From NCBI RefSeq assembly GCF_963678635.1, contig NC_087070.1:48711467-48775466 (forward strand): DNA of 64,000 nucleotides, in the 5' to 3' direction. Both the position numbers and the translations under genes were made by a program. Positions 32,366-43,765 of this stretch are shown here, in pieces. This DNA comes from Symsagittifera roscoffensis. Taxonomy: Eukaryota > Xenacoelomorpha > Acoela > Convolutidae. The notes below the pieces were generated by a model. It was not told where the DNA came from, made no database searches, and was given only the letters and a program-made list of their open reading frames with translations. How positions within the stretch are numbered: position 1 is the stretch's first letter; each line of letters begins with the position of its first letter.

Positions 32366-33480
32366 TTCTCTGCATGATCTGAAATTTTTTATTTCCTATA
32401 TAAGTTGATTCTCAGATCTGAAATTCTATAATTCAGATCTTGATAAGAAAGTGCAAAATTCAGATCTGAAATGGAAAATTTCTGACCTGAAATAACTTTA
32501 AAAAACAAATTTTCAGATCTGAAATCAGATCTGAGAAATCCTTTGTTAACTTATAACATGCATTTCGAGCAAAAAACGAAAAATGGAGCTTTTTTATGTT
32601 TCTGCAATTCAGAAACATGATTAGATTATTGTTTTTTGTTCATGGGTTTCACGAACTGGTTCCGGATTTCACTCATTTTGTAGCGGATTTCGCAAAGTTG
32701 CCTGTTTTTGGAGCAATTTTGAGCAACACAGTGATTTAGCTAGTTGTCACTGGAATCCAAAACAGCAGAAAAGATCAAAGAAAGATAGCAATATTGCGGA
32801 TTCAACTGATCTTAAAAAATTGATGATACTTTGCAAATTTCATATCTGAAATGGAAAAATTCAGACCTGAAATAACCTTGAAAAACAAAATTTCAGATCT
32901 GAAATCAGATCTGAGAAATGTTTTGTTGAGTTATAATTTATGCATTTCGAGCAAAAAATGATAAATGGACCTTTTTTTATGTTTCTGCGATACAAAAATA
33001 TGTTTAGATTGACTAGAGGTCACAAAAACTTCCAAAAATTTTCACAAACACTTTTCTTGTTCAACTGTGTTAAAACAATTTTCAAATACTTTTAGAAGAC
33101 CTGTAAATCTTTGATTTTCATGCGCTACTAATGCGTTTCCAATGTTTATCTCATGCTTGGGGAAACAATTTTAGGCAGTCTCCAAATTGAGACTTTGCTG
33201 AGTACCTGCTAGTAAATAGCAAAAGCTTTAAAGAAACAAAAATTGCAAAAATTGAGACCAAATCACTGTTTTTTCAGATCTGAAATGACCAAGAAAAACT
33301 AAACTGCAGATCTGAAGAAGATTTGTTAAGTTCTAAAATAACCAAGAAAAACAATGTAGACCTGAAATTATATCTGAAATAACCAGTCCTTAAAGTATCC
33401 AAGCGTTATTTAACAATTTCATAACCTATTTCAGATCTGAAACTTAGATCTGCAAAAAATTTATTTCAGATCTGTTTTAG
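32366..33480. repeat. Cluster of palindromic 'TTTCAGATCTGAAA' repeats
   Basis: At least ten copies or near copies of 'cagatctgaaat'. A segment of about 165 bp at 32463-32627 recurs at 32844-33007 ('catttcgagcaaaaaa', 'tttttatgtttctgc'). Non-coding. Confidence 0.85.
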
Positions 33481-33530
33481 AAAATTTATTTGGTACGGGT
33501 CATCTCAAAATCATTTTCTAATGATACAAA

Positions 33531-33994
33531 TCATTACGATGACAAACTGTGCACTAGGTAGGAGCACAATTTTGTGTCTGTATGTTCCTGGATTCCGGAG
33601 ACAAGTCTTTGAACATGTTCCAAAATGTAAGTGGATTCCACTTACAAAACTTCAGTGGATTCCGCATACAAATCACTGTAACGTAATTTTTGTCGGCACA
33701 TTGATTTTGTTGCGGATTCCGCAACGAACAAATATAGATATTTGTTCCAGATTCCACAAATGTAAGTGGATTCTGCAAACGTGAGTGGATTCCGCAAACT
33801 TATTTCACACACTTTGTAGCAAATTTCGCAAAGTTGCTTGTTCTTGGAACACAGTGTTTTAGCTTTTTGTCCGTGGAATCCAAAACAGCAGAAAAGATTA
33901 AAGAAAAACAGCACAACTGCGGATTCAACTGATTTTTGCCTGTTGCGGAATCCGCAAAAACATTCAGAAAATGCACAGTTTGGCCTCGTAATGA
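33531..33994. mobile_element. MITE (family B) with 23-bp inverted ends and 4-bp target duplication
   Basis: The left end 'tcattacgatgacaaactgt' and the complement of the right end 'tcattacgaggccaaactgt' match at 21 of 23 positions. CAAA flanks both ends (33527-33530 and 33995-33998). The inside is a run of 'gattccgcaa' and 'gtggattcc' motifs with no real ORF. Relatives are at 53500-54320 and 56447-56516. Ends and 464-bp length fit a non-autonomous DNA transposon. Confidence 0.78.
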
Positions 33995-33998
33995 CAAA

Positions 33999-35899
33999 CT
34001 ACGGTTTTGTACTTTCCTTATGCTTGTTCTAAATTGTGTTTGAAAATCATTAATTGTAAAGGTTGCAAGTATCCTTGCGTAACTGTTTTTTTTTCTGTAA
34101 AATTTAACTACATTCTGAATTTTTGTAATTTCTCATCAGTTACGATCGGTAAATTACGCGACGGCTCTGGCTTGTCGCAGTCGTGTTTCCAATGGTTCAC
34201 ACCGTTTTAATTCTAAGCAACGTAGCATCATACAATTTCACTCCCTACTTCTTGTTGCCTTAGCTATTTGAAACCCCTTTACTTTAAATCCAAAATGAAA
34301 AGATACTTTACATCAAAGGAGACTTCAGTAAACATTAAAGAATAAAACAAAAAGATTTAGGCCATTTAAAGCCAGACAATCAGCGCAAGTTTTGAATAGA
34401 AATGACCCTGCCATTACTACGTTTTGTTAAAAAGATTCGAACCAAAAAAAGCAAGGTTTCGACTAATTTCAAGGGTCCGCAATTAACTAAACGTTTTTTA
34501 ACAAAGAATCGTGGGACTTTTCAGACATTTTAAGCCGGTAACGAAAACAAAATTAGGTTAAACTATAAGCCAAAAAGCTAAAAACAATTCAATTTTAGAA
34601 TCAATTTTGAACTGAAACTTTGAACACGGTTGCTTTCTCCAGCTTTTTTTGAATTGCTGGCACATAAACGCGAAGCTAAAGGGTTTTCCAGCCTCTAGTC
34701 CTAATTTAACATCTCGAAAATAAAAGCGATTATCCTGAGATTGAATTGCTAGTGCACGAGTCAAGTTTTTGCGTTTAGTTAGGTTTTCCAGGACTCTGCA
34801 AGGAAACTTCTTTATAAAAATAAGCTGAACAAAAAAATTAAGTAATATGTAGTTTTGACTTGCAATGATACAAATGAAAAACAAAATTATACATGATAAA
34901 CAAAATTATACAAACTTTACACTCGTTTAACACAAACTAAGCAACGCTCTGAAAAAAAACACAAATCAATTTTGCCTTGCTAAAATGACATTTTCGATAT
35001 TTCACTTAACACACAAAAACTTTTTCTTTTTTTTGGGAAATTTTGGCTGCACGATTCATCAAAAAAAGTTAGTGATCTGTCATAATTTAGCGCTTGAAAT
35101 TGATCTGTCATATCTAAACAGTTATTTAGATAGAAACTCGACAGGAGCTACGCTTTTGCATACGGATGTTTTACGATTAGTTCACGGCACGGCACTAGTA
35201 CTCAAGTGAAAGTTCGTGTCGGTTTCTTTTTCTTTCTTAAGGTTAGGGATCTGAGGTCCTGATTTGAAGTAACAACAACTATCTGAAGTCAACCGGTGAG
35301 GAAAATTTTTCAAGACCCGAACTGTTTGATATGAGGCCTCTGGTCTGCAGTGATTAAAATTGGAGAAGTTTCAAGTGATCGTCCGCTAATTTTGAAGTTT
35401 TCGGGTTTTACAAAAATTATTCAAATCTTTTTTGAAAGTATTTTTTCAAAAGTTTTTGTTCAGTTTTGTTCTCGACTCCTTTTTAATGGCGTGTCAGGTT
35501 AATTCGTTACTAACATTACTGTGGCAGCTTCCTAACGTTTTTTTTTTCATCATTTTTTTCCATTTTTTTGCCAAAAAAGATCAAGTTTTTTTTATAATTT
35601 TTTGGTTTCGAGGTTATCGTTAGTTTGCTAAAGTTTTTAAGAGATTTAGAAAATTTTTCAAAAAAAAACAACAAAATTTTCATTTTTTTTCTCTGATTGT
35701 GGTCGTTTTTGGACTGTTTTTGGTCGAGTTTTGGTTCGTTTAAAACGGACAAATAATTTATGAGAATTTTATGATTTTTGCAGTGTATTTTCAATGATGT
35801 AACGTTGAGAACATAAGATTATAATTATTTAGCACATGAGGACAAAAAACAACAATAGTTTTGGATCGAACATACAAGTTTTTTTGTTGAGCTGGTTAT
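33999..35899. other. Intronic stretch with no gene seen
   Basis: AT-rich with long T and A runs (35540-35700). A minus-strand frame of 108 codons at 34558-34884 has no recognisable motif or neighbours and is probably chance. Confidence 0.55.
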
Positions 35900-36310
35900 C
35901 CGGATTGCAGTTTCTAAATCGGAAGATCCACTAAACTTCAGGGAATTCAGTTCAGGGATCCCCAAGCTTCTGAGAATCCACAAGAATTTGCGAGAGAATC
36001 CTAACTTAAGAGAAACCACGAGAATCCAACGAACTCCAAAGAATCAACTCCAGATAATTCAGATCGACTGCGCTCAAATTTCTGGTGATGGTTGGTCGTC
36101 ACAGAGAAAACTACGGCACACTTGAAACGAGGACACTATGCTGAGTTCAGAGAATCCAGAGAACACTAGAATACTAGTGCACACGTCAAACGAGTCCCCA
36201 GAATACTACTGCACACGTCAAACGAGATTGATATACTGAGTCCAGAGAATCCAGAGAATACCCGAATACTAGTGCACACGTTAATTGAGTACCCAGAAAA
36301 CTAACTATGT
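35900..36310. repeat. Degenerate minisatellite
   Basis: Imperfect units share 'agagaatccagagaa.ac', 'gaatactagtgcacacgt' and 'caaacgag' (about 36150, 36190, 36245), with 'gaatcc' repeats before them. Non-coding. Confidence 0.7.
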
Positions 36311-37329
36311 TCTCAGGTTGAGTCCCAAAAACGTGATGCCGCTCAACTCAAAAAATTTCTTCGAAAAAGCCAAAGATAAAAACTAAATTAATTCATTACG
36401 GAAACGGCATCGCTCGCAGAATTTAGTCAAAATAATTGTATAAACCTTTAACAAAGTCGACTTATTCACGGCTAGTGCGTGTTAACATTAGCAGCAGTTT
36501 AACGATTGACGGTGATTGACCGGAATAACCTGTCAGACAAGATCAGACAAGGTCATTTTTCTATGTTTCATTATTAGTTTCAGTTATAAATACATTTTGG
36601 TTCGGTAAAAAGGTAAAAACATTGCTTTTTGGGGGACGACTTGTACCTATGCCGAACAAGTCTGGTCAGTTTTAAGGCTTTGTTTTAGATCGCTCGGCCA
36701 ACTGTTATATTTTCGCTTAGGAAATGTTATTTGCGTGGCAACAAATAGAAACTGTGAGTTTGAAAGAAGAATCATAATTTATTATTTGGTGTTTGCGTTT
36801 GTTAATCAACTCAGTACAGCATACAACGACTCACAGCATTTTAAGTTTGTCAGTAAAACTACGTCAGTTTCTCATGAATCAGCACATGCAGGTTCTTCCA
36901 GTAATCACAATGGTTTTGTGAAACAGCTTATTGAAAACAAAATACTAACTTTTCGATAAGCGCCTTAAGTAATTTCGGAAGCCTCATTTCAGCAAGTATA
37001 ACTAAAGTAACCCAAGTTTTTCAATGCGAAGTCCGCGTTAACTGCAGGATTAAGTTTGGTCTGATGAAAATTCAGATAAGGATTTGATACATTATTAATT
37101 TTGGTGTTAAGTTATAAAATAAGAGTTAGATTGTTGTAGATATAAATTGTTTAGTAGTGAAAAAATTTTGGTACGTAAATGTACAGAGATAAATTAGCTG
37201 GTATTAAACTGTAGGACACAGTTTCCAATGAAATGAGCATTAATGATGTAGCAACTTAGTCTGTCTCATAACGCTTCATCCCGCTATCAGACAACTAAAC
37301 TTCATCCGTAGAGACAAGGTCAAATTTTG
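36311..37329. other. Intronic stretch with no confident gene
   Basis: A short frame at about 36730-36960 includes a hydrophobic run 'IIIYYLVFAFVNQLSTAY' like a signal peptide, but it lacks an ATG before that run and has no other support. The rest is featureless AT-rich DNA. Confidence 0.5.
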
Positions 37330-38345
37330 CCTGTTTAATATATAAAAATGATTACAAGCCGGCTGTTTTTGAACAAACTTACATCACCAGAAATTTTCTA
37401 ACGTTAAGTTAACACCCAAAAGTGCTGTTTGTAATTGTGGTAAGAAAAAAACTTTCTTTCCAATAATGAGGTGCTTACCATTTTCACTGTTTTTTACGAA
37501 ATATTTTTCATGCATCTGAAAAATTAAAAACTGACTGTAATTCTTTTCCATTAAAAACACTATTTGATTGGACCTCAGTAGAGACATGAGTTCAGTTTAA
37601 TTGTTTAAACCATGAAAATGGGAAGGAAATTTTTATTCGGGTGTACTTTAGTTTTGCCCTTTTAGTCTACAAAAATGCTTAAAACAGGGCTGTCTTTTTG
37701 GGCAAGTTTATATCACCAGAATTGTTGGGACGTTACGTGAACACCCGAAACTGTTGTTTGTATTAGTGGTAAGAAAAGACAACTTTTTTCCAATAAAGAG
37801 GCGTTATTCATTTTTCACTGTTTTGTACGAAGCATTTTGAAAGCATCTGAAAAAAGCAAAACACTGGCTGTAATTCTTTTCCATTAAAAACACTATTTGG
37901 AGCAAATTAGATTGAACCTCAGTAGAGACATGAGTTCAGTTTAATTCTTTAAACCATGAAAATGGGAAGGAAATTTTTATTCGAGTGTGTTTTAGTTTTG
38001 CCCTTTTAGTCTACAAAAATGCTTAAAACAGGGCTGTATTTTTTGAGCAAGTTTATCTCACTAGAATTTTTGGACGTTACGTGAACACCCGAAACTGTTG
38101 TTTGTATTAGTGGTAAGAAAAGACAACTTTTTCGCAAATAAAGAGCCGTTATTCATTTTTCACTGTTTTGTACGAAGCATTTTGAAAGCATCTGAAAAAA
38201 GCAAAACACTGACTGTAATTCATTTCCATGAAAAACACTAATCAGAACAAAATAGATTAAAGCCCAGTAGAGACATGAGTTCAGTTGAATTGTTTAAACC
38301 ATTCAAAATGGTATTGGTTTTTTTAGTCGGTGTGTTTTAGTTTTT
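37330..38345 (+). repeat. Three tandem 345-bp repeats upstream of paralogue 3
   Basis: Units share 'gtagagacatgagttcagtt' at 37578, 37922 and 38267 (spacing 344 and 345), 'aaaatgcttaaaacagggctgt' and 'gaacacccgaaactgttgtttg' in the second and third. The first is the most diverged. The array ends about 115 bp before the start codon at 38459, separated by a T-rich tract. Confidence 0.92.
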
Positions 38346-38458
38346 TTTTTTCCTTTTTTCCTTTTTTGTTTTTTTTTCACGCACATTTTTTTTTATTTCT
38401 TTTTTGATTTTTTATCTCACATGGAGCGAGTAAAGTAAAATAGAAAAGAAAACTTGTA

Positions 38459-39234
38459 ATGCCCGAAATGAGCAGCGATGCAGCAGAAACAACAGCCACA
38501 CGAATTGATTTTGAAATCAAACCAGCTTTAAAAGAAATGCGAACCGAGGTGAACAGCTCAGTATCAGCCTCTCTTATTGAAAATAATGGCCAATCGGACA
38601 AAATTTCATTAAATCAATCTGGGATGTTAAATTTTCTCCCTTTAACCGACAATCTTTCCAGTGAAGTACATTCGAACAACATGGTATCAACAGAAGCGTC
38701 TGAAGCTTCTATGCCACAGACGTCGACACTTGGACACTGCAGCGTGAGCGAAGATGACATGCCAACTGAGATACCGTTGGCCGCAACAATTTTTTTTGAA
38801 TGGAGTGAAAACTTAAAAGCATGCAAAACTGAGGGTGAACTAAATGATTATTTCCAGAATCAAATGACCTCTTCGTTGCCGGGAGCTGAAGTTACTCGAA
38901 AAAGAAAACGACCAAGGTTTCATACTCTTGAGGAGCTGCGGGATGTTGTGGTTCCACAACTTGAAGCACTCTTGAGATACCACGAAGCAAAAAAACTCAA
39001 ATGAGCAAATAACTGAAATTACTCGAAAACTTCTCTTGAAGAGAAAAAAACAACATGCACGGACAGATATCGAAAATGAAAAAGAAAAAAGAATCAAACG
39101 AATTGGAAAAACATATGATTATATTACGCGATTTTTTGAATAGCCTGGCATCGAGACCAGAATCAGAAGTGTCCAAAGTTGTGAAAGCTGAAGCCAAAAA
39201 ACTGGTAAACAAAATCCCTGCCTTTTCGTATTAA
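38459..39234 (+). pseudogene. Intron-nested paralogue 3, shortened, with two A-run frameshifts
   Basis: ATG at 38459 opens 181 codons with a short acidic N-terminus, 'KACKTEGELNDYFQNQMTSS', 'TRKRKRPRF' and the family core 'HTLEELRDVVVPQLEALLRY', then stops at 39002. The homologous tail continues in the other frames: 'ITEITRKLLLKRK', then 'HGQISKMKKKKE' to 'LVNKIPAFSY', ending at 39232-39234. Each shift corresponds to one extra base, and each lies at an A7 run (38989-38995 and 39044-39050). It may be a decaying copy or an intact gene with two homopolymer errors. AATAAA occurs at 39295. Confidence 0.75.
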
Positions 39235-40216
39235 ACTTTGGTTGATTACAATTAATACAGTGATTGATTTCGTTTATTATCTAAAATTTATAATAATAAA
39301 CTTAAAAAATTGTAAATACGATTATATATTCAAATTTAAAAAACTTCAAATTAATCATTTAAATTTGACATTTGTATAAAACATTTTTGCTATAAATTAG
39401 ACATTTGCTTTAAATCAGAGATTTTTGATGAGCGTATAAAGGCTGTTAATAAGAGTTATGTCACCACGGATACTTGTAACTTATGGCTGCTATGGTAAAA
39501 CTTATGGCGCAACCAGTGAACCAAGAATGATTTGAGAGTATTCAAAAATCTCTTAAGCTTCATCAAAAACTGCTCTGAACGACCTCAAAATTGTTGCTAG
39601 TAAAAAAGTGAAAAAATTGGACCCCAGACAGAGCAAACTGTTATCCGATTCTTGCTTTTTTCTCTAGCTAGACAATTCAAGGTTGTCTGCTATTGAATGC
39701 AAGCAAAAAATTGGCTTAGAACAATTCTCGAGACCGCTACTGCTAGCTGTTTTCAATCTGAAATTTGTTTTTAAATAAAACTTAAACGAGTAGAGGAAAA
39801 AATAATGTGATAATAATTGATGTTTTGGCTTTTCTTCGTTCCAAATTTTGAAGAAAATGATAAATTTTTCGTGCTCTGTGAATAATTTTGACTGTCTTCG
39901 TAGCTGTTTTTGACGGATTTTTAAAGATATCATCTGAAAAATATTGAGCTGAAAAATAAAAAATACTTCAATTGTCGATTTTTTTAAATTCTAGGTGTTT
40001 GAAATAAGAAACTTCGGTACAAGTAAAATGCGCTGTATACAACCAGTTTTCTGTTAGAACCAAAAATAGGTGGATGAACCATGTTTCCTAGATATAAAAA
40101 CGTCTCAAACAGGACCAAATATTAAAATATAGTAAAACTAAAAAGAACAATGATTCCCAAAAACCAATCAAAATTTTTAAATCAAAACTACACCAATTGC
40201 TGATGACGCATTTTTT
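39235..40216. other. Intronic stretch with no gene seen
   Basis: AT-rich. 'gctgtttttgacggattttt' at about 39905 belongs to repeat family A. 'atggcgcaaccagtgaacc' at about 39504 resembles the primer-binding site of the gypsy element 700 bp downstream and may be a leftover of a related element. Confidence 0.5.
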
Positions 40217-40221
40217 ATTAG

Positions 40222-40477
40222 TGTGGTACTGTGTAGTACTGTTGCCACAGTAACCTTGGAGAAATATTATTATTAATAATCTGTTATGTATTGTTATTAT
40301 TTATTCAAGGCCGATCTTGCAGGCCTAATGCAACAGTCATTTGGACGGTTGCGAACTAAGTGAAAGAACGATCAACATGATCTCCGAAAACAAAACATCA
40401 TTGACTTAGAGTTTAAGTTAAAGATATAACTCTTCTATTTCATTATCAAATTAAAAACGAAGCTTTAGATTATCACA
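40222..40477 (+). repeat. Gypsy 5' LTR
   Basis: 256 bp, TG...CA ends, about 95% identical to the 3' LTR by eye. Its last base forms the A of the gag ATG. Confidence 0.95.
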
Positions 40478-41880
40478 TGGCGCAACCAGCAGGATTTATG
40501 TCCCAAGATAATAGAACGGATATGGGAATCCCTGTATTTTGGACAACAGCGTATTCGGATCCTCTCTGGAATTTCAAGATATGGTTAGATCAATTCCTAC
40601 TGGCAGTTAAAGTTAAGGAGAGCGTGAATGCGGAATTATTGGTAGAAGAACCGAGGGGAATTTTGCTTGAGCCGTTACCACGGCCGGAGACACCACGAGA
40701 ACAAGAAAATGCACGAGCGATTGCAGAAAGAGAGGCCAGAGACAAACTGGCGCGGGACAAAAATCTTTTGGAAAATGAAGAAAGAAGAGCTAGAGGACCA
40801 AAGGTCGGTCACAATGTATATTATAATGAGGTAGAGAAAAATAGATTATTCTTAGCGTTGGGAACAGAAGGAAAAAAGTAATTTGTACAAGAGAATCCGC
40901 ATGTGGAAGTTTCAAAGTTAGAATTTCTGGAAATGGTTGCCTTAGCAAAAGTTTCATTTGATAAAACAGAGAGCGCTACGTATGAACGTTATAAATTGTT
41001 TAATCGAGCGCAGGAAACAGGTGAAACATTAGAGGCATTTCATGCAGCATTAACTGCGCAGGCAGCCAAAGCGGAGTTAGGAATACTTGAAGATGAACTG
41101 GTTCGTGATTTATTCATATCGAAAATGAAGAATGTGGTACTGCAGGAAACATTAACGTTTGAAACATTTTCACCAGGGGAAGTACTGAAGAGAGCATTGA
41201 AATTTGAACAAAGCAAACAGACAACTCAGGCATTTCAAAAATCAAACACAACGACTGCAGGTGCAGGTCAGGTTCATGGAACAATGAAGATAAAACAAGA
41301 ACCGATCATGAATGTTGGTAACAAGATTGCAAATAGTAGGAGACAATCGAGCAATACGTACAAAAAGAGAGCAACCCCTGACAGAAGAGAGGGGAGAAAC
41401 TCTACGGATACAAAAATGTGTACTCGACGTGGTCGGTTATTTGGAGAAGGTCATTTGAAGAAATGTCCGCCCATGGGCAAAACATGTAAAAATTGTTCTA
41501 AACCAAATCATTTTGCAAAAATGTGTAGGTCACAGCAAGTAAATGAAATTGCTGAGAAAACGTCTAGCTCAGATGAAGAGTGTAATTTGATTTACTCATG
41601 CCATGAGTTCAAAATAATGGCAATAGAATCGGAAATTTCGTCGATGGAGCAAATAGATGAATATATAAAACAGCAATCGAATCAAAAATTGAATAGCGGG
41701 GATAGCAGTAAAGACATACAAAAGGTTGATATTCGCAGGCATCCTCGATCACAACAAATAAAGTCATTAAAAGCTTTAGTCAGAATTGATCATCAAATTA
41801 TCAATATGACTATTGACACAGGTAGTCCAGTATCGTTCTTAAATTGGGCGACAGCGAAACAAATTTTAGAGTCTTCTTAG
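40477..41880 (+). pseudogene. Gypsy gag and start of protease (stop-interrupted)
   Basis: One frame from ATG 40477, with TAA at 40879 and TAG at 41878; the frame is continuous across both. The capsid part includes 'YKLFNRAQETGETLEAFHAA' and 'VLKRALKFEQS'. The nucleocapsid part holds a damaged first finger ('CTRRGRLFGEGHLKKC', with Arg for the second Cys) and an intact CCHC knuckle 'CKNCSKPNHFAKMC'. The protease active site 'IDTGSPVSFL' is at about 41815. Gag packages the RNA; the protease would cut Gag-Pol. Confidence 0.9.
40478..40495 (+). other. Gypsy primer-binding site overlapping the gag start
   Basis: 'tggcgcaaccagcaggat' follows the LTR without a gap. TGG pairs with a tRNA CCA end. 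The gag ATG is made of the last LTR base plus the first two bases of this site. The tRNA is not identified. Confidence 0.65.
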
Positions 41881-41883
41881 AAT

Positions 41884-43062
41884 ACGAAGTTTATTCCACG
41901 GGAGAATCTAAATTTGACCGCTCAATTTGTAGATTACAATAAACAGCCATTTAATATTTTAGGAGCAATCACCACAACCATCCGTTAGGAAGTGTGGGAA
42001 GTAGTGGAGGCATCGTTCCTGGTTACAGAACGACGCACAAGATGCATATTGGGGCTGGACTTACAGAGCAAAGTGGGGATACACACAACACAAAAACTGG
42101 CACCAAAAAACAAGACGAGGTTTGATGTGCTACTGTGCGAACAGCCAGAAGGTTGGAAACACAATTTTTATAGTAAATTTAAAAACCTTTTTGATCGTCA
42201 GGGTTGCTCGAAAAATCATGTCGTCAGTACAAAGTTCAAATATCCACTTTGTCCTTCACAAGAAAAAGGGAGAAGGATTCCAATACACATACAGGAAAAG
42301 GTACACGAAGAAATGGAAAAACTTTTGAAAGAAGGGCATATAAAACGTATAGACAAATGTACTAGCGATTGTTTTTTAGCACCTATTGTAATCACAGTGA
42401 AAAAAGATGATTCCATAAAATTGGCTCTAGATGCAAAACTTATCATCCGGCAGTTGTTTAAAAACAAATATCAAATGCCTAATGCTGATGAGTTATTGGA
42501 TGGGGTCAGTCAAATAGCAACAGCAAATACAAACGGTACGTTTTATTTCTCAATATTAGACTTGAAGTATGCTTACAGCCAATTAAAGTTGACTGCAGAG
42601 ACAGCTAAACAATGCAACTTAACATCATAGGCGGACAAGCCACTGGAACGTACAGTAACCTTACTGGATTCTTTGGTCTTGCGGACATGCCAGCAGATTT
42701 TCATGCCAGCAGATTCTTTGGTCTTGCGGACATGCCAGCAGACATTCTGTTTCCTTGATGACATACTCATTGTATCTAAAGGGAGTGAACAAGAACACGA
42801 AAAATTTATTATGAACGTGTTGGAAAAACTAGACAGAGAAAACTTGGCATTGAAACTGTCGAAATGCGAATTCTTTCAAAATGAGGTAAACTGGCTGAGG
42901 CACAAGCTATCGTTAAATGCTCTTCCACCGAAAATAACAAAAACGGAAGCGATATTGAAGCTCAGTCCGCCAAAATTATTGAAACAACTCAGGTCATTTA
43001 TGGGTAGCATAAACCAATTGGCTAAATTCATTCCAAACGCGGCCAATTTAACAGAAAAATAA
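41884..43062 (+). pseudogene. Gypsy reverse transcriptase (broken, internal 45-bp duplication)
   Basis: After a stop at 41986 the frame carries 'RRTRCILGLDLQSKVGI' (protease end), 'VHEEMEKLLKEGHI' and 'FSILDLKYAYSQLKL' (RT motif with the first Asp). A frameshift at about 42615 is followed by a 45-bp direct duplication ('gattctttggtcttgcgg' at 42667 and 42712). This replaces about 20 residues before the catalytic 'FCFLDDILIVSKG' (LDD at 42754-42762). 'SFMGSINQLAKFIPN' marks the RT connection. The frame ends at 43060. Confidence 0.9.
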
Positions 43063-43168
43063 AATTTAGACCTCTTTTGCGAGAAGAGAATGAGAAAAGA
43101 AACTTAAAAGTGTCAAAATTCTGGTTAAAAAATTCGAATGGGGGGAAGAACATTCGGAAATATTCGAA

Positions 43169-43764
43169 TTGATAAAAATAACGGTTGCGAATATAACCAA
43201 AATCCACTATTACGACCCTAAGATGGCTACTAGAGTAAAATGTGACACCAGCCATAGTGGGTTAGGCGCAACGTTAGAACAACAAAAAGCCGAGGGGGAG
43301 TGGGTACCAATCGCATTTGCGTCAAGATATTTGAACATTCAAGAAAAGAAATACTCAACGAATGAGCTGGAACTGCTAGCAGTAGTATGGTCTGTTGATC
43401 GATTTAAACACTATTTGTTAGGGAAGGAATTCGTGATAGCCACAGACCATAAAGCGTTGGTTTCAGCTTTAAATGAAAATAGGTAAAAAAAACCTATCAA
43501 TCTAGGCTGACTAGATGGGTAGACAGATTATTACCCTATCAATTTAAGGTTGTTCATATATCAGGAAAAGATATGGGTATAGTAGATTATTTGTCTAGAG
43601 ACCCTAACGGCGAACCGTGGCCAGAGTCAGTGTTGGCTGAAAAAATTGTAGTCACATCGATAGAAAGCTTTCATAAAGTTCTCGAATATTTAAACAGTCG
43701 ACTGAGTGATCACGATGTGCTCGACCGAAACGAAATCGTTGTAGAATATACTGAAATTTTTTAA
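43169..43764 (+). pseudogene. Gypsy RNase H and connector
   Basis: 'VKCDTSHSGLGATLEQ' (first RNase H Asp), 'YSTNELELLAVVWSVDRF' (Glu) and 'FVIATDHKALVSAL' (Asp) show a standard gypsy RNase H. A frameshift at the A8 run near 43486 precedes 'RLTRWVDRLLPYQFKV' and 'DMGIVDYLSRDP', the usual end before integrase. Confidence 0.9.
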
Positions 43765-43765
43765 A

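Noticed and set aside
34558-34884. 108-codon minus-strand frame
   Set aside because: No recognisable motif, no splice or poly(A) context; kept out as probable chance.
36735-36959. Frame with a signal-peptide-like hydrophobic run
   Set aside because: No ATG in front of the hydrophobic run, no homologous feature, short.
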